DNA from: Ustulina deusta
Taxonomy: Eukaryota; Ascomycota; Sordariomycetes; Xylariales; Xylariaceae
Direction of reading: 5' to 3'
Assembly (NCBI GenBank): GCA_023159155.1
Contig: JAJNNX010000006.1
Location: 62,001-126,000 of the forward strand
DNA: 64,000 nucleotides
The notes beneath the pieces were generated by a model. It searched no databases and had not been told where the DNA came from. It was given only the letters and a program-made list of their open reading frames with translations. A program made the translations under genes and the position numbers. This document shows positions 23,384 through 35,010 of this stretch, piece by piece. Every line of letters starts with the position of its first letter. Within the stretch, counting starts at the first letter, position 1.

Positions 23384-25153
23384 GATCAAGGTATTCGTAG
23401 TTGAAGCCAGCAGAATTGCCGTATGGGGGCTAGAATCAATGCTAGTTAGTGTAAGAAATAGGTCCGAGCAACCTGCAGCTGACTGAAGTGGCTGGTGATG
23501 GAATGAAAGTGACTGGGAGGACAGGACGACAGAAAAGACACGATGGTTAGGTATGCAAGCTCACAATACGGTATGAAACGTGAGAGATCAATAAGATACC
23601 TAGTGAGGTTAGGTATGTGTAGGATGGGCAGGGGCAATGTTGGGAAGAGTGGACAGTCAATGGGGGAATACAAGTTATTTCCGGGACCTTGAACCTGAGG
23701 ACTGGAAAGATGTCGCAGACAGCTGCACAGTGTTTATCAATATGTGGTAAATAGACTCACATTCAGCTGGGAGATATTAGGTAGCTGTGACCAAAGAAAT
23801 GCTAGGGTACTTTATAGAATGTATGGAGCGTTGACTTGAAGGAAGTGGACGATGAGAGGACAGAAAGTAGAGAAGGACTAGGAGGAACGGCTGGGACAGT
23901 TGGGACTGGGAAAGAAGTCTGTGGCCTTTGTATTGGAATGAGTGTTTGGCAGGGTTGATATTGGGACGTGTTGACAATATATACCCAAGTACACAGTTGT
24001 CGTGTTGTGTGGGTTCAGAGTTGGAAGGCACAGACGAGGATACCCGAGCCCTAAAAGAAACGCGTAATAGAGGAGCGTGACGCCAACAAACACCTCAAGT
24101 TGGAAATAGAGAGCGCTCGCAAGTTCAGACAAGTCCAGCAAGTGAATACTTACCGGTAGGAGATGGCAAGATGGTCTCAACCTCCAAGGCAAGAGCTGTG
24201 ATGGGCTTGCCTGAGAAGAGTCAGGCTAAGAGGACAAGGATGAAAAATGCCAGTAATGCTTGGAGAAGCGGATGGCAGAGGGAGGTGGTGGATGTGCTCA
24301 AGTGGTATATGTAAACAAAGAGAAGATGGTATGCATCGAGTTATCGGAGAGGTACCTGCAGTAGATATGAGGGAAGCTGGATACTCACAGGAACGATCTT
24401 GCCACAATGTCTACTACCAGGTAGACGGGTAAGTAGGTGGTGGGTGTTAGGAGGACAGGATGGGAGTTGCTCGTACCTCCTAAGGCTGGGTAGATAAACT
24501 CCGCGGCCGTGAGAAACAAAGTGGAAGGGAATGTGTAGAACAAGGTAGGCAGGAAGGAGGAAACTAGTGGAGGGTTAGATGGAGAGATACTTACACCTGG
24601 GTAAGGTGCAGGTGGGTGATGCAGGCGCAACTGCTTCAGAATATGGTCAGGTCGTCGAACGCGATTGCCTGTAGCAACAGCATGCATGGAGAGAGTCGAT
24701 AGCAATGTACCTAGGTACATACCCGTGTTGCTACTTGAAGGGAAGGGAAGGGATGTCAACAATAACAGTATCGGTGGTGATCTGCAATACAAGAATACTT
24801 AGTAGCAGGCGTTAAGGCAAGTGAATAAAGCCGGTCTGCCTTGAATGAGTTCGAAGGATACACAATTCAACCTCGTGTGAGATTACTTGGAAAAGAGCTC
24901 TCGAGATGAGTGAGCCTCTAGTTGTATAGGAAAGCTGATCAATAGGTATGTACAACAAGTAGGTATTGTCTCCATGAAACCTCCCGAGACTATACCTTCA
25001 GCAGTAGGCGGCGTTATAAAGACATCCAGATGCAAAATAACAAAGATAGTTACCCAAGAGTTTGCTGTTGTTGCTGAGCCATGAGAGAAACCAGGTAGAT
25101 GTTGAGAATACATCGGGTTTGATACATACTGAAGAGTCATTGAATCCCCATAA
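23384..25153 (-). promoter_or_regulatory. Upstream region of the helicase gene, likely leader with a 5' UTR intron
   Basis: The minus strand is strongly pyrimidine-rich for about 1.4 kb upstream of the helicase ATG. Just before the start it has CACTAACTAG followed by an acceptor-like TTCTAG (about 23,431), which suggests that an intron ends in the 5' leader. Several GTAAGT/GTGAGT sites lie further up. A perfect 16-base palindrome ATGTACCTAGGTACAT lies at 24705-24720. Minus frames such as 24385-24792 are rich in Leu/Pro/Ser from this composition, and I do not call them genes. From about 24,900 to 25,153 is the 3' flank of IPI1. Confidence 0.4.
24705..24720. repeat. Perfect 16-base palindrome ATGTACCTAGGTACAT
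   Basis: The sequence equals its own reverse complement and contains the ACCTAGGT core that recurs in other upstream regions of the window. It lies about 1.3 kb upstream of the helicase ATG. Confidence 0.7.
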
Positions 25154-26268
25154 CTATATGATATACCCTGTCCATATGTCTTCATCATCGTCAACTCGTA
25201 AAGCTCGCTCGTAATCGCCCATGCCATCTCTCAGTGCCTGATCAAGCACAGCAGCTGCTCGTCCGGCAGCACCTCCCTCCTTCTTGGCCAGATCCACGCC
25301 GGCCTCGACAGCATCCATGAACCTCCTCACGAATATCTCCCGTCTATCCTCGAGATTGCGGTATATTTCACCGTCCTCATCTCTAGGCGGCTTGAAGAGC
25401 CCTAGATATCCAAATGGGTCCGGAGTCCTAGGAACCGTACTCATGCTATGGACCCAATCCTTGGAAGTCCAGGCATTGGCGGCCTCAGGCTTGAGCCCGA
25501 GCTCCAAGAATTTGGCTAGCACCATCATCTGCCGCGGGAATGAGTGCCCAAACTTCTTGGATCCAAAGGTAGTGCGCGGCGCCGAGGTCCAGCCGCCCTT
25601 CGTAGCAAGTGTCGACGGCGCCGACACTGTCCATCCCAACACCGACATGAAGTCTTTTAGGGGCTTAACCCAGCAGCCGGGACTCGCGACCAGGTCTTCG
25701 CCCGCAACATCGAGCACCCACTCCATGTAGTTCAGCCCATCATCCTTAACATCTTGCGACAAGTGCGTCATGGCGCCCCGGATATATAACATCGCCTTCT
25801 GGATGTGGGGGCGGACCTCTTCGGCTGGGAGTTGTTGGAGGAGTTTCAGAAGTTGGCCACGAACGGATTTGGAGGAATCCGGCATCAATGGCAAAATCTT
25901 CTGGAGTAGTGTAGACGTGCCCACGGGATTCGTGGGCGGGTTCGTCGAAAGCTGTCCTGTCAGGTAGGACAGCGCATCTCGACGTTGGGTGTCGGTCCGA
26001 GAGCTCGTTAGGGAGAGCTGGTGTTTGAACTTCTCTACTACATCGGGCGCGGTCTCCGAGAGCTGCTGTCTCAGGACGATAGCTACATGGAAATGGTTAG
26101 TCAAGGCAAGCAAGGGTGCCAGACTAAGTAAAAGAGGCCTATCTCACATTTCGACTGAAAGCTAGTGTCGGTAAAGTTAGAAGCCTTCGGTTTCGTCTTA
26201 CCGACTTTCAGCTTGGGCTTCTGAAAGTCCTTCTTCTTTTCCTTCTTTTTCCTGTCGCTGGAACCCAT
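25154..26268 (-). CDS. IPI1: Pre-rRNA-processing protein IPI1 (Rix1 complex)
   Basis: Predicted CDS complement(join(25154..26082,26148..26268)), 349 residues. The 65-base intron has donor GTGAGA and acceptor ATGTAG and splits a Ser codon. The start at 26268 gives a very basic, Lys-rich N-terminus (MGSSDRKKKEKKKDFQKPK) followed by the family hallmark ASNFTDTSFQSKSIVLRQQ. A HEAT/ARM-like helical body follows (RRDALSYLTGQLS, LLQKILPLMPDSSKSVRGQL, the AMTHLSQDVKDDGLNYMEW segment). IPI1, the relative of human TEX10, works with Rix1/Ipi2 and Ipi3 in the nucleus on ITS2 processing and pre-60S maturation. Length fits the family. It is transcribed away from the roadblock gene across a ~0.5 kb spacer. 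The acidic C-terminus (DDDEDIWTGYII) is where I am least able to compare with relatives. Confidence 0.92.
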
Positions 26269-26774
26269 CTTCGCTTGGTCATTGGTGCGACTGAAATTCG
26301 CAAAGAAGCAAGTTTCGTAGGGCGATCCAGTGCCAGCACCGAGCTGCTGGTGGAAATCTGGCTCTTGAATGACGATGCTCAAATCGCGATGAACTTTTTG
26401 GCGGTAGCTTAGGGCAGAATTATAGAGGGATATCCTGCAGTGGGGCTACTTCTTTCGCATCCTAATTTGTCGCTGCATACACTGGGGAGAACCACAAGCT
26501 ACTTAGGTACCTATACTGCAAAACTGCGCTGCTGTGCGACTAGGTACCTATAGGTAGCCTGTAGGTACCTGGGTGGCTGCGAATAACTCCCCTAGCTCGA
26601 AGGCTGCTGCGAATTGTGGCTGAAGCTCTGCGCGTCGCAGTGAGCCCCCGCCAAATCATAACTCTTTGATGTTTCCTTAATATATAAATATACTGCGACT
26701 TCACTTCAACGAGACGCGCCATTTAGAGAACAAGATTATATGAAATAGTCTTGATAAACGGCTTAGAAGCAAAG
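26269..26774. promoter_or_regulatory. Divergent promoter between IPI1 and the roadblock gene
   Basis: 506 bases separate the two divergent ATGs. It contains the palindrome TAGGTACCTA twice (26504-26513, 26541-26550) and a near copy TAGGTACCT (26562-26570), with an extra TAGGTA at 26551. Three boxes in 67 bases in a shared promoter suggest a binding site, but this is inference. Confidence 0.6.
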
Positions 26775-27376
26775 ATGGCGGAAAAGGGCCCGGTACGTTG
26801 ATGCAGGCAAATACCAATATCGTTCATCACACTAACAGCAAGAGGTAGAGCTCATTCAATGTCGACTCGATGGAGGAAGCCTTGCACCGACTATCCAAGA
26901 AGCCGGGCGTGAAAGCATGGCTTATGCTTGATCGCGCAAATGGCGCCGTCCTAAAGACCAATGGTCAGATTGCCACCGTCCGGCCTGCGAAATCGTCCTC
27001 CAGTGCCAACAATACTGGCAGTTCCTCCTCACTGCCAACACCCACCGGCGGATCCTTCTCGGCTGATGTTCACACTGAGACGAACAACGAATCCCTAGCT
27101 GCGCAAGAGCTAGCGAGCATGGTGTGGAGCTTCCTCAGCTCAGCTGGGAGCTTGGTGGACGATATAGATAGCGAGGTATGGCCTTCAGCTCTGCAGAACT
27201 TGCGTTCGCTGTGTCTACTTGATGGTGATTGGACATAGAAGACGAGCTAATCGCGCGCCTGCTCTCTACAGGACGAATTGAAGCTGCTGAGACTACGCAC
27301 TAAGAAGCAAGAGTTTGTCATTGTACCCGAACCAAAATATCTGCTCGTAGTTATCCACGACACCCCACCAGCATGA
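26775..27376 (+). CDS. Dynein light chain, roadblock/LC7 type
   Basis: Predicted CDS join(26775..26792,26849..27175,27272..27376), 149 residues. Exon 1 codes only MAEKGP. Intron 1 (56 bases, branch CACTAAC) uses the acceptor GGTAG, because the nearer CAG breaks the frame. Intron 2 has 96 bases. The protein has the roadblock fold: MEEALHRLSKKPGVKAWLML, then DRANGAVLKTNGQ, and at the end LRLRTKKQEFVIVPEPKYLL. A Ser/Thr/Gly-rich insert (about residues 50-85) sits between strand and helix, as in other fungal members. Roadblock dimers bind the dynein intermediate chain and help attach cargo on microtubules; some LC7 proteins instead act in GTPase-regulating complexes. No membrane segment is seen. 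Baker's yeast lacks a close relative, which fits a filamentous fungus. Exon 1 is so short that its assignment is the weakest part. Confidence 0.85.
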
Positions 27377-30300
27377 GCCCTGCCTGCCGGATGACTTTAT
27401 CTAGGGTTTAGATGACGCGCCAGCGAAGAGCTGTTCGGTGTCAAATTATCTCTGAACCTCATGGGTGCTTTGATGGGTATTTTAAAGTGTTTCTCGTTAG
27501 CATTGGGAGGCGTTCTGGAAAAAATGATACCCCATGGCTAAGACAACCATTCCCATTGCGATGCTCAGATATCCCTCTTTGCTCGATCAGCTCGTTGGTG
27601 GCTCTCGCATGTTGTCAAGGGCTAGTGCTGATTGTTCCTTACCTCGTGCTATGTCTCCGTCGTGGTTTATCGGCAAGATTAGGAAGAGGGCGCTGAGAGT
27701 AATGAATGGAAGCCACGCCAGGAGCCTAAGTTGGATACTTCTTACCCAACAGCATTATCGCGTGTCAGCAAGGTCAATCCTACCTTCGAACGTGATATAC
27801 AGCCCTATTCAAATGAAGCTGTAACGCTTTCGCATATTTGGTGGCAACATCCCACACATAGGTCTGCAGTCATCTGATAACAATGGATGGTTCCGCGGCC
27901 TCCGCTGTCAGCCGCTTGAAACTCACCATTCCGAGAGCAATCTGGACGAGGGTGTGTATATAGAACAACCCTAGCCTCGACAGGACGTTTAAATAAGACG
28001 GACGGAAAAGAAACAAACTTGGAGCCACGAGCGTGTTCGTTGATGTAGGCGATTCAGGGGTTGGCCGCTTCAGCTAGGGAATGGGTTGCGAGAGTAACCC
28101 TCCTCACATAGATTCCCAACCAACAGCCGTAGTTCGGTCTTTGAACGGGGTCGACCCTCCCAGGGTTGAGCTGTAGTGTACCGGTATATTCAGACCATAA
28201 GGTCATGTGGCGTCTAATCTAGTCACTATACCTTAGACAATCATCTGCTTTTTGGTACATTTATGAGGACACAATGTGACTCAAAGGACGCGTTCGGGGG
28301 AATTAGCCAGCCCTATGCGGGCCGAAGAAAATTGCAACGAATAATACACTCGTATATATAGAGCCCGTTATCTAACGATGCGGGTTCTTGGGCTCTACCA
28401 CCCCAGCAACACAAACCGTCGACCTAATCATCTCGCTTCCCGAAACAGCTTTTTATTCATATCCCCATCAATTGCATTAGGTACTAGGTAAATAGGCCAT
28501 TGTATAGTGGTTCCAGGGAAAAGTAAGCTGTTCATACTCACTGTCTGGATGAGATGATGACCAGAGAGTATTCAGGGCGGCGGCCCAGCTTGAAACTCAT
28601 AAGCAGTACGCAAACGTGGTTGTAGAGCGATCATTGGTAGTGCATGAGCATATTCCACCTTTCAGCGGGGCTGGCGCATTCGTTACCATATTTCCCCCGT
28701 CATGTCGCCATCATAGTCGGCATGTCTCTTGCCGAGGAGCGAGGCAGAACCGAAGGCTTACAGCTCCGTCGGAACAGACAAAAGTTCCCAGCGCTATGGT
28801 TGGCTAGTTGTGAAGCCGACTAAGATAGACGACGTAACAATTGCTGCCGATTGTGGGCTCGCCACGAGAAACTAGGATAAATGCTGACACCCTAGGCGAC
28901 GATCATCAATGCAATCGAGGTGGTGGTGATACTATAGTGTGACTCTCCATGACACCTACAAGGGCTTCGTAACAGCAGCACTTGAAATATTGAATCATCA
29001 GCCGCAAGGCCCCTCCTAGATATTGCAGTGGCTCTCTGTGTCGCACGAAGTGGTGCGTGAGGCTCGCTACATACAAGCAGTACTTACTCATCGACACCGT
29101 ACTGGCCTTGAGTACCAGATGGGTTAGGTAGGTATGGTCTTACCTTGGAAACCTGGGTGGATGGGGAATCATGCAGACGTGGAAGAGGATGGTTATCGTC
29201 AGCCGACTTGAAACATCCCTTCTTCTCCACTAACCTTATGCCCTTGAAATCAAGGCTGGAGCTTTTGCGCATACTGCGTAGCAGAGGTAAAGCGAGCCAG
29301 ACCGCCTTTTTCAGTGAATCAAGAATTTGACACCTGAGACTGATGCTATCTCGGCGATCGCCATGTCTTCCCAACTGCCACGAGGAGCTGTAACGCATAC
29401 TTTCAAACACCCACCACGCATGATATCGCCCAAGTGCTGTGTTGGCCGGCTGTGAAGTTGAAGGATGATACACTGGTGGTTTTCTCGACGACTTCGAGAA
29501 GCAAGGAGGGCAGGCCATTCTCACAGCAGACGGGTATCATCCCACGATCCACATATGTTTCAGCAGCGGATTGCAGGGGCCCCCGCGGCAGGACTCGCCT
29601 TCAGCATACACTAGGTAGGGATTCGCCAAGTAGGTGGATAGAAGTCAAGAAGAGAGCGCCTCATTTCGGAGTATTGCTATCTGCCTATGCTGGACATGTA
29701 ATCGGGGGCTGAAAATAGTAGTGTACCATGTCGTGGCACCTGCACCTTAAAGGTCCATCCATCCCTTTGACCCGAACCCCAACTCGAGAAGACTGCGGTA
29801 GGTAATGTGTCCCTGTAATGTATCTAGGTAGTGCATTGCGTGCCACCGCGTACCGCATAAGATTAGCAGCCCTTCCGTTGCCACGAGAAGCACCTATCCG
29901 ACTTGCCATCGACGTGCTCTGCTATTATCGTGGCGTGGCGTAGTGCAGCGGTGCTTTTCTGTGCCCCGTCGGCCGGAAAACACCCTCCACTAAGGGGCTA
30001 GTCGAAGCAATTGCTTGGTCATGTCTTGTGATGTAGAGCCGGGTCTCGAATCAATGACTAACTTGGAAATTGAAGCTATAAGAATCCCTCTTCCGACTTC
30101 TACACCAGGTCCAGATAAGTAGGAGGCACTATCTATACTTGATTGGAACAGCGGGCACTTGTACAACGCCAATGCAAAACGTTAAACCACCATTTCATAT
30201 AATATCGGTCGCATCTCCCCTCCAAGAGTTACTTCCATCGATTGGTTGGCGACGGTGAAGGAAGTACTTAAATGTACAGGTATACGACCTCCTCAGTTCT

Positions 30301-31142
30301 CGGCGGTTGAATGGGCAAATGACTGGGGCAGTTTCAGGCAGCCAGGCCCAAGCCGAAGTAGTACCTAAATCCAGGTTACTGCCGCAGACGTTGGCAACAA
30401 AAGATTGCGACGGGGAGCATGCTTGTTGTTATTGTCTTTCTTTTTCGTCACCCTGTCCAGTATCTAGTCTGGTAGTATTAGGTCATCTTACGAATCCATG
30501 AGCATGCAAACGACCACTGCTACTGACTACCTACGATAAGGCGAGCCCAGACGAGGCCGAGCGACCTGGGCAGTTTTCATGCCTCCGTGCTACTTTTCAT
30601 CCCACGCTTCAACGGCTGCCCTTGACAGCTTGTTAGTATGATCCTGAGACACCGGCAGGATAATTCGATAATATGATATGGTCTGCGAAAACTTGGAAGA
30701 CACGGCACATGAGCATGCTTCCTTATTAATCCCCCCTGCTCGCGGATTACTTCCTTGTTTACCTGTGGCACGATCTGGATCAACACCGTGGACCGGTGCG
30801 CCTTCATCTCGATCGTTTCGGTACACGATGATATGACCAATTAACTGGTATTAGGCCTATTATTTCTTTGGTGGTCTAAGATCTCACGAGTACTTGGGGG
30901 CTGGATTGAGCTTCAAATCGGTATCATCACCGTCACCATCGCCATCGCCATCGACGGTCGGCTCTAATCGCTTTCATCGCCCTCATAGAGCCTTGGCAGA
31001 CTTCCTTCTCGGCACTTTCGCTGCTTATCCTATCGGTAATAGGGTTCCCAGTTAGAACAGGCACCTCGATGCGGCTCTTGTGTGGTATTCTGCTTAGCGC
31101 CGTCGACAAAAGGCTCGCACAAGAGGCAATTCAACACACGGG
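27377..31142. other. Gene-poor region
   Basis: No convincing gene. The longest frame, 29084-29524 (-), ends with a stretch that could be an exon but has no partner with consistent phase. Two overlapping plus frames at 27412-27824 lack family motifs. TAGTGTAC occurs at 28174 and 29719. From about 30,900 the sequence becomes pyrimidine-rich and probably forms the promoter of the next gene. Confidence 0.45.
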
Positions 31143-34100
31143 ATGCCGTCATTCAAATCGCTAAGACGGTCTGCACGTGGATTTGTTGGAGACGTTCGGG
31201 GGGCGACGGGAGCAGGAGGAGAAGGCCAGGACAGCGACGACGGCAGTGGTATTGCCAGCTCCGAGCCCAGCGAAGCTGCAGAGCGGCCGCGGCAAGGCTC
31301 GACAAAGCGCACTTTTCTTCGAGACTTGATTACCACCTCGAAGGCAAAGCTGGGAAGCCGTCGAGCTCCGGGCAACGATGGCGGCAGTAGCGACGATATC
31401 AGCAGCAGCAACAGAAGTGGTCACGATGCGGAGAGAGCAACCAGCGGCGCCGTAAGTGAAACTCGATCTAGTGTTACTTTCCCCCACATCGCGTCCCGTT
31501 CCTCAGTCGAGCCCGTAGCCCCATAGTGCACCTTAGGTACACTAACTAATCCCTAATCCCGTATTCCCGATTCCCCGAACCCCAACCCTTCAACATGCCC
31601 CCCCCCCCCCAAAACTCAATCCGGCAGCGCCGGGGTGCAAAACCAATCAATCAGCACCTGGCCGCCGACTGGGCTCGTGCAGATCCAGCAGATGGGACAG
31701 CTGCCAATCCCAGCTCTTCAATCTAATTCTAAATAACTCGTGTAATTGATCCCATGACCCCAGCCATTGCCTCTGTAGTGTACTTTTGGCGTTGTTCCTG
31801 CATGCGCAATTTCATTTCCGTTCTTTACCCTCATCCGCCTGTTTCCCGACCCGATTTCCAAGTCGGGGGACGAGAGCTACCTAGCACGACCACCTAGGCT
31901 CGACACTAGTCGCCGCGCAATACCGAGACTGAGACTAATACCACCAGGCTAAGCAGGTCTCGTCCAGGTCTCCGTCGTCCGAGACACCCCAGTCGCCCCG
32001 GTCGACCCTCAACTCCAGCAAGCACAAGCCATTGCCGTCTCCGCCTCCTCCGGGCACGGTTGACAAAGCTGATGGCAGGCCACGGCGCCCCGTTCTGAAA
32101 TTGAATCGCATCATGGCTAATTTAAACGAGACTGAAATTGACAAGCTGTTCTCCGGAGCTCCCCAGTTCTTCGCCCGCTCACACGGGCACGGCTCAGGGG
32201 CACCCCATCCCTCAGTAGCCTTCCCCTTGAATGAGGAATTGACTATCCGAGACCTCACTGACCACGCCCAAATTGAAGATGATGCTTGGGGTTGTGTGAC
32301 GGCCATTCCTCGTCTCATCCAACGTGACCCATTGTCTGCACCCTCGCCTACTGCTAAGACCCGGCCCCACTTCAACTCACGATGTCGGGAACGCCCGAGC
32401 ATGTTGAGCATGCAAGGCCTGGAGAAGGGCACTGTAGGTTACCAGGCTGCTCTAGAGCTCTCTGTCGCCGACGCTCTACAAGAAGAGCAATACGGCTTTC
32501 ACAGCCTCGGGTCCAAGGCTCCTGTCATCATTGAGCAGCGGCAGAGACTTATCACATCTAGGGACGCGTTGCGCCACTTGGATGACACGAGCCTTATGGA
32601 ACAGCTACTCAAGATGGAAAGGAGATATCATTCGGGTCAAGCCTCATGGCACAATAAAACCCAGGAACTGTATAACGACCTGTTTCGGAAGGTGTTGTAC
32701 CCGCCAACCAGAGTGGTTGACCCCAGGGACCCTTACAGTCTAGCTGGACAGATTCACACCCTCGTCAAGGTTCTTGCAGCACCCAACGCCTGGATTGATT
32801 TCTCTCGCGTGGAGTGGCGAATACGCCTTGGCCAAATCTTATGGGGATTTCCTCTCGATGATGAAGTATCTGATGGTTCTTCGATAGACGACGGGAACGA
32901 CGCCCAAGACCGAAGTGAAGAGCGGTACTGGCTATTGCTCCAGATTCTCGTGGCTTGCGAACTTCTGACTCGACTCGACGCCATCACAGAAGGCGAAGAT
33001 ATTATCACTCACATGCTAAAACAGTCCGATGTTCACAAGTTCGAGAAGGAGGCCAACGTCTCAGTGCGATGGTCGCTTATCCTCGCCCGGTCATGGCTAG
33101 AGAATATTACTATTTCCAAAGCAAATGCGACGTCCTCGGAGTCGCCCATGCCGAAGGGTTGGTTAACAGCCTTGACGAGCAGAATGAACCTCAAACATGA
33201 GCACATGCATGGAGCTCATTACACTGACCATACTCAACATCGCCACGATGCTACTGCTGAACATGTATATACGATCAGGGGAAGGTATCCCGAGAGGCAG
33301 GTCACGGGTCTGTTGCACTTTGCCCGTAAACTACGCTGGCCAGGCCTGGACGTGGCAGCGACAAAGATGTCTGAAAATGTAGTAACCTTAAGCGAGGGAA
33401 CACCAATCAACACGCCCGTGTCAACGAGCGATGTACAACGTTCATCATATTTTGGCGGGGATCAAGCCTCGGTTGATAAAAGAACGCGGCTGGTCAGAAG
33501 GCGTAAGGTCGATGCGGCTTTACATGCGTCTGGCTGGATATCTAGGTCTTATATTTCTGGTCTCATACTACCAGGAGAAGCATTATCTCACTTTCTTATG
33601 TCAACGCTGCTTGAAAATGACAATGAGGCTATCGAAAGACTAGGCCCAACAGCCAGTTTGTGTGGAGGTTTTGTGTACAGTGGCAAAAGCTTCTGGAGTA
33701 CGGCTTGTATTGTTGGACGTGTGCTAGCAGCAGGCCAGGGGTCTGCCGAATGCATGGGCTGGATATCGAGCGATGTACTCCCAGAAAAGCTTGATGAAGG
33801 CTGGGTGAATATCGCCGTCGAAGATATTCGTGGTACGTTCGCTTCGAATCTTTTCAAAGTACAATCGCCAGCTAATTTCCTCAGATGATGTGACTAAGAT
33901 TGGGAAGAAAGCTCGCATATGGGGGAAAGCCTCTGTCGAAAGAGAATCAAATGTGCTAGGTGATGCCGATCCGTCAGACATACTTCCCGCCGATTTTATC
34001 ATTCCTCATGAAGCTACATATCCGAAGCGACCACCATCTAACATTCGAATTGACCTCAAATCTTTGAATTTCCGTGCTCCAGTTAGCAGCATCAACAGCA

Positions 34101-35010
34101 CGCCTTCTACAGGGCGACTGTCGCCATTCTCCGAATCAAAGAAGGCATCTAAAATAGAGACTTACACGGCCTCTTTGACATTTTCTATGTCTCACGACGC
34201 CACCGACCAAGATGTCGATTTCGATTTTTCACTCAGAAATGATGTGTATTTCGTAACGGCGCATCCATGTGCTGCTTCCAGCTACGTAAAGTATCTGAAG
34301 TCCCCGTCGAGTCCAACTATTCAACAGATCGATGTGGGTGGTAACGATTTCAACGGCAAGCCCTCGAGCCCAGCGCATACAACAGGTGAGTTGGTAGTAT
34401 AACAAACATACTGTCACTATTGCTAACCTTCTCAGGCCACCCGCTCCACCGTTTCTATACATACACTGCTATTCACCTTGTAGATCTCCTAACTCGACCT
34501 CCATCCACAACTCTCGAAGACCTCATAAAAGGCCCCCCGTCTCACGGGAGATCAAGTAGCGCGTCGTCAAGAACTTCGTTTGCGAATAGACCCCAACGTG
34601 TGCTGGTCATTGACTGCATAACCGGCTTTGCGCCACCTCGCTCACCAGACATGCTGTCTCTTTCACGTATGTCATCGATATCATCCTCATTCGCACTCGA
34701 GCCGACGAACACACCTCCAATCCAACTCTCTACGCCGCAGCTTGAGCGTCGCCCTAGCACAGCGCGTTCGTGTGCCAGCAGATTCGAACGTGTTGACCCG
34801 CCACCTTCAGCGGCGCCCGAGGCCAATATGCAGATGCAGCTTGGGACACGACGGCGACGATTTGGCTCCGATCTAGAGATCCTCGTGCGCGCTTTTTGCG
34901 CCGAGAAAGGCTGGAACGCTATTATAAGCCGCCGTAGGAGGGCTTGTCTAGCGTGCGCAATCCGCGAAGCTGGTGCACTCGGATGGAGGGTTGTCATCCG
35001 TGTGGACTGA
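31143..35010 (+). CDS. Ascomycete-conserved protein of unknown function, about 1086 residues
   Basis: Predicted CDS join(31143..31451,31957..33832,33885..34385,34436..35010). Introns 2 and 3 (52 and 50 bases) are canonical. Intron 1 is 505 bases, far longer than the others, and contains a 13-base C run and two TAGTGTAC-type motifs; its phases fit, but a missed small exon is possible. The N-terminus is basic then Ser/Gly-rich and disordered. The middle has a helical region containing KLFSGAPQFFARSHGHG, PSVAFPLNEELTIRDL and SEERYWLLLQILVACELLTR. Further on, SYISGLILPGEALSHFLMST and ASLCGGFVYSGKSFWSTACI look well ordered. The C-terminal third alternates Ser/Pro-rich parts with a closing RRRRACLACAIREAGALGWR. 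There is no signal peptide, catalytic motif or clear membrane helix. It resembles uncharacterised Pezizomycotina proteins, possibly the DUF8004 family; I am not sure of that name. Confidence 0.72.
31598..31610. repeat. Run of 13 C inside intron 1 of the unknown gene
   Basis: A homopolymer of 13 C (31598-31610) lies within the predicted 505-base intron. Such runs are prone to sequencing error and slippage, which adds to the doubt about this part of the gene model. Confidence 0.8.

Noticed and set aside
24385..24792. 135-codon minus ORF with membrane-like segments, faintly resembling RTA1-type proteins
   Set aside because: It lies in the pyrimidine-rich leader of the helicase, where Leu/Pro/Ser-rich frames are expected; no consistent exon chain was found.
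29084..29524. 146-codon minus ORF with a protein-like end
   Set aside because: The only nearby intron would be 37 bases, below the normal minimum, and no partner exon was found.
31935..32432. 165-codon minus ORF overlapping the unknown 1086-residue gene
   Set aside because: It is antisense to a well-supported exon and lacks any family pattern.
34542..34997. 151-codon minus ORF
   Set aside because: Antisense shadow of the last exon of the unknown gene.
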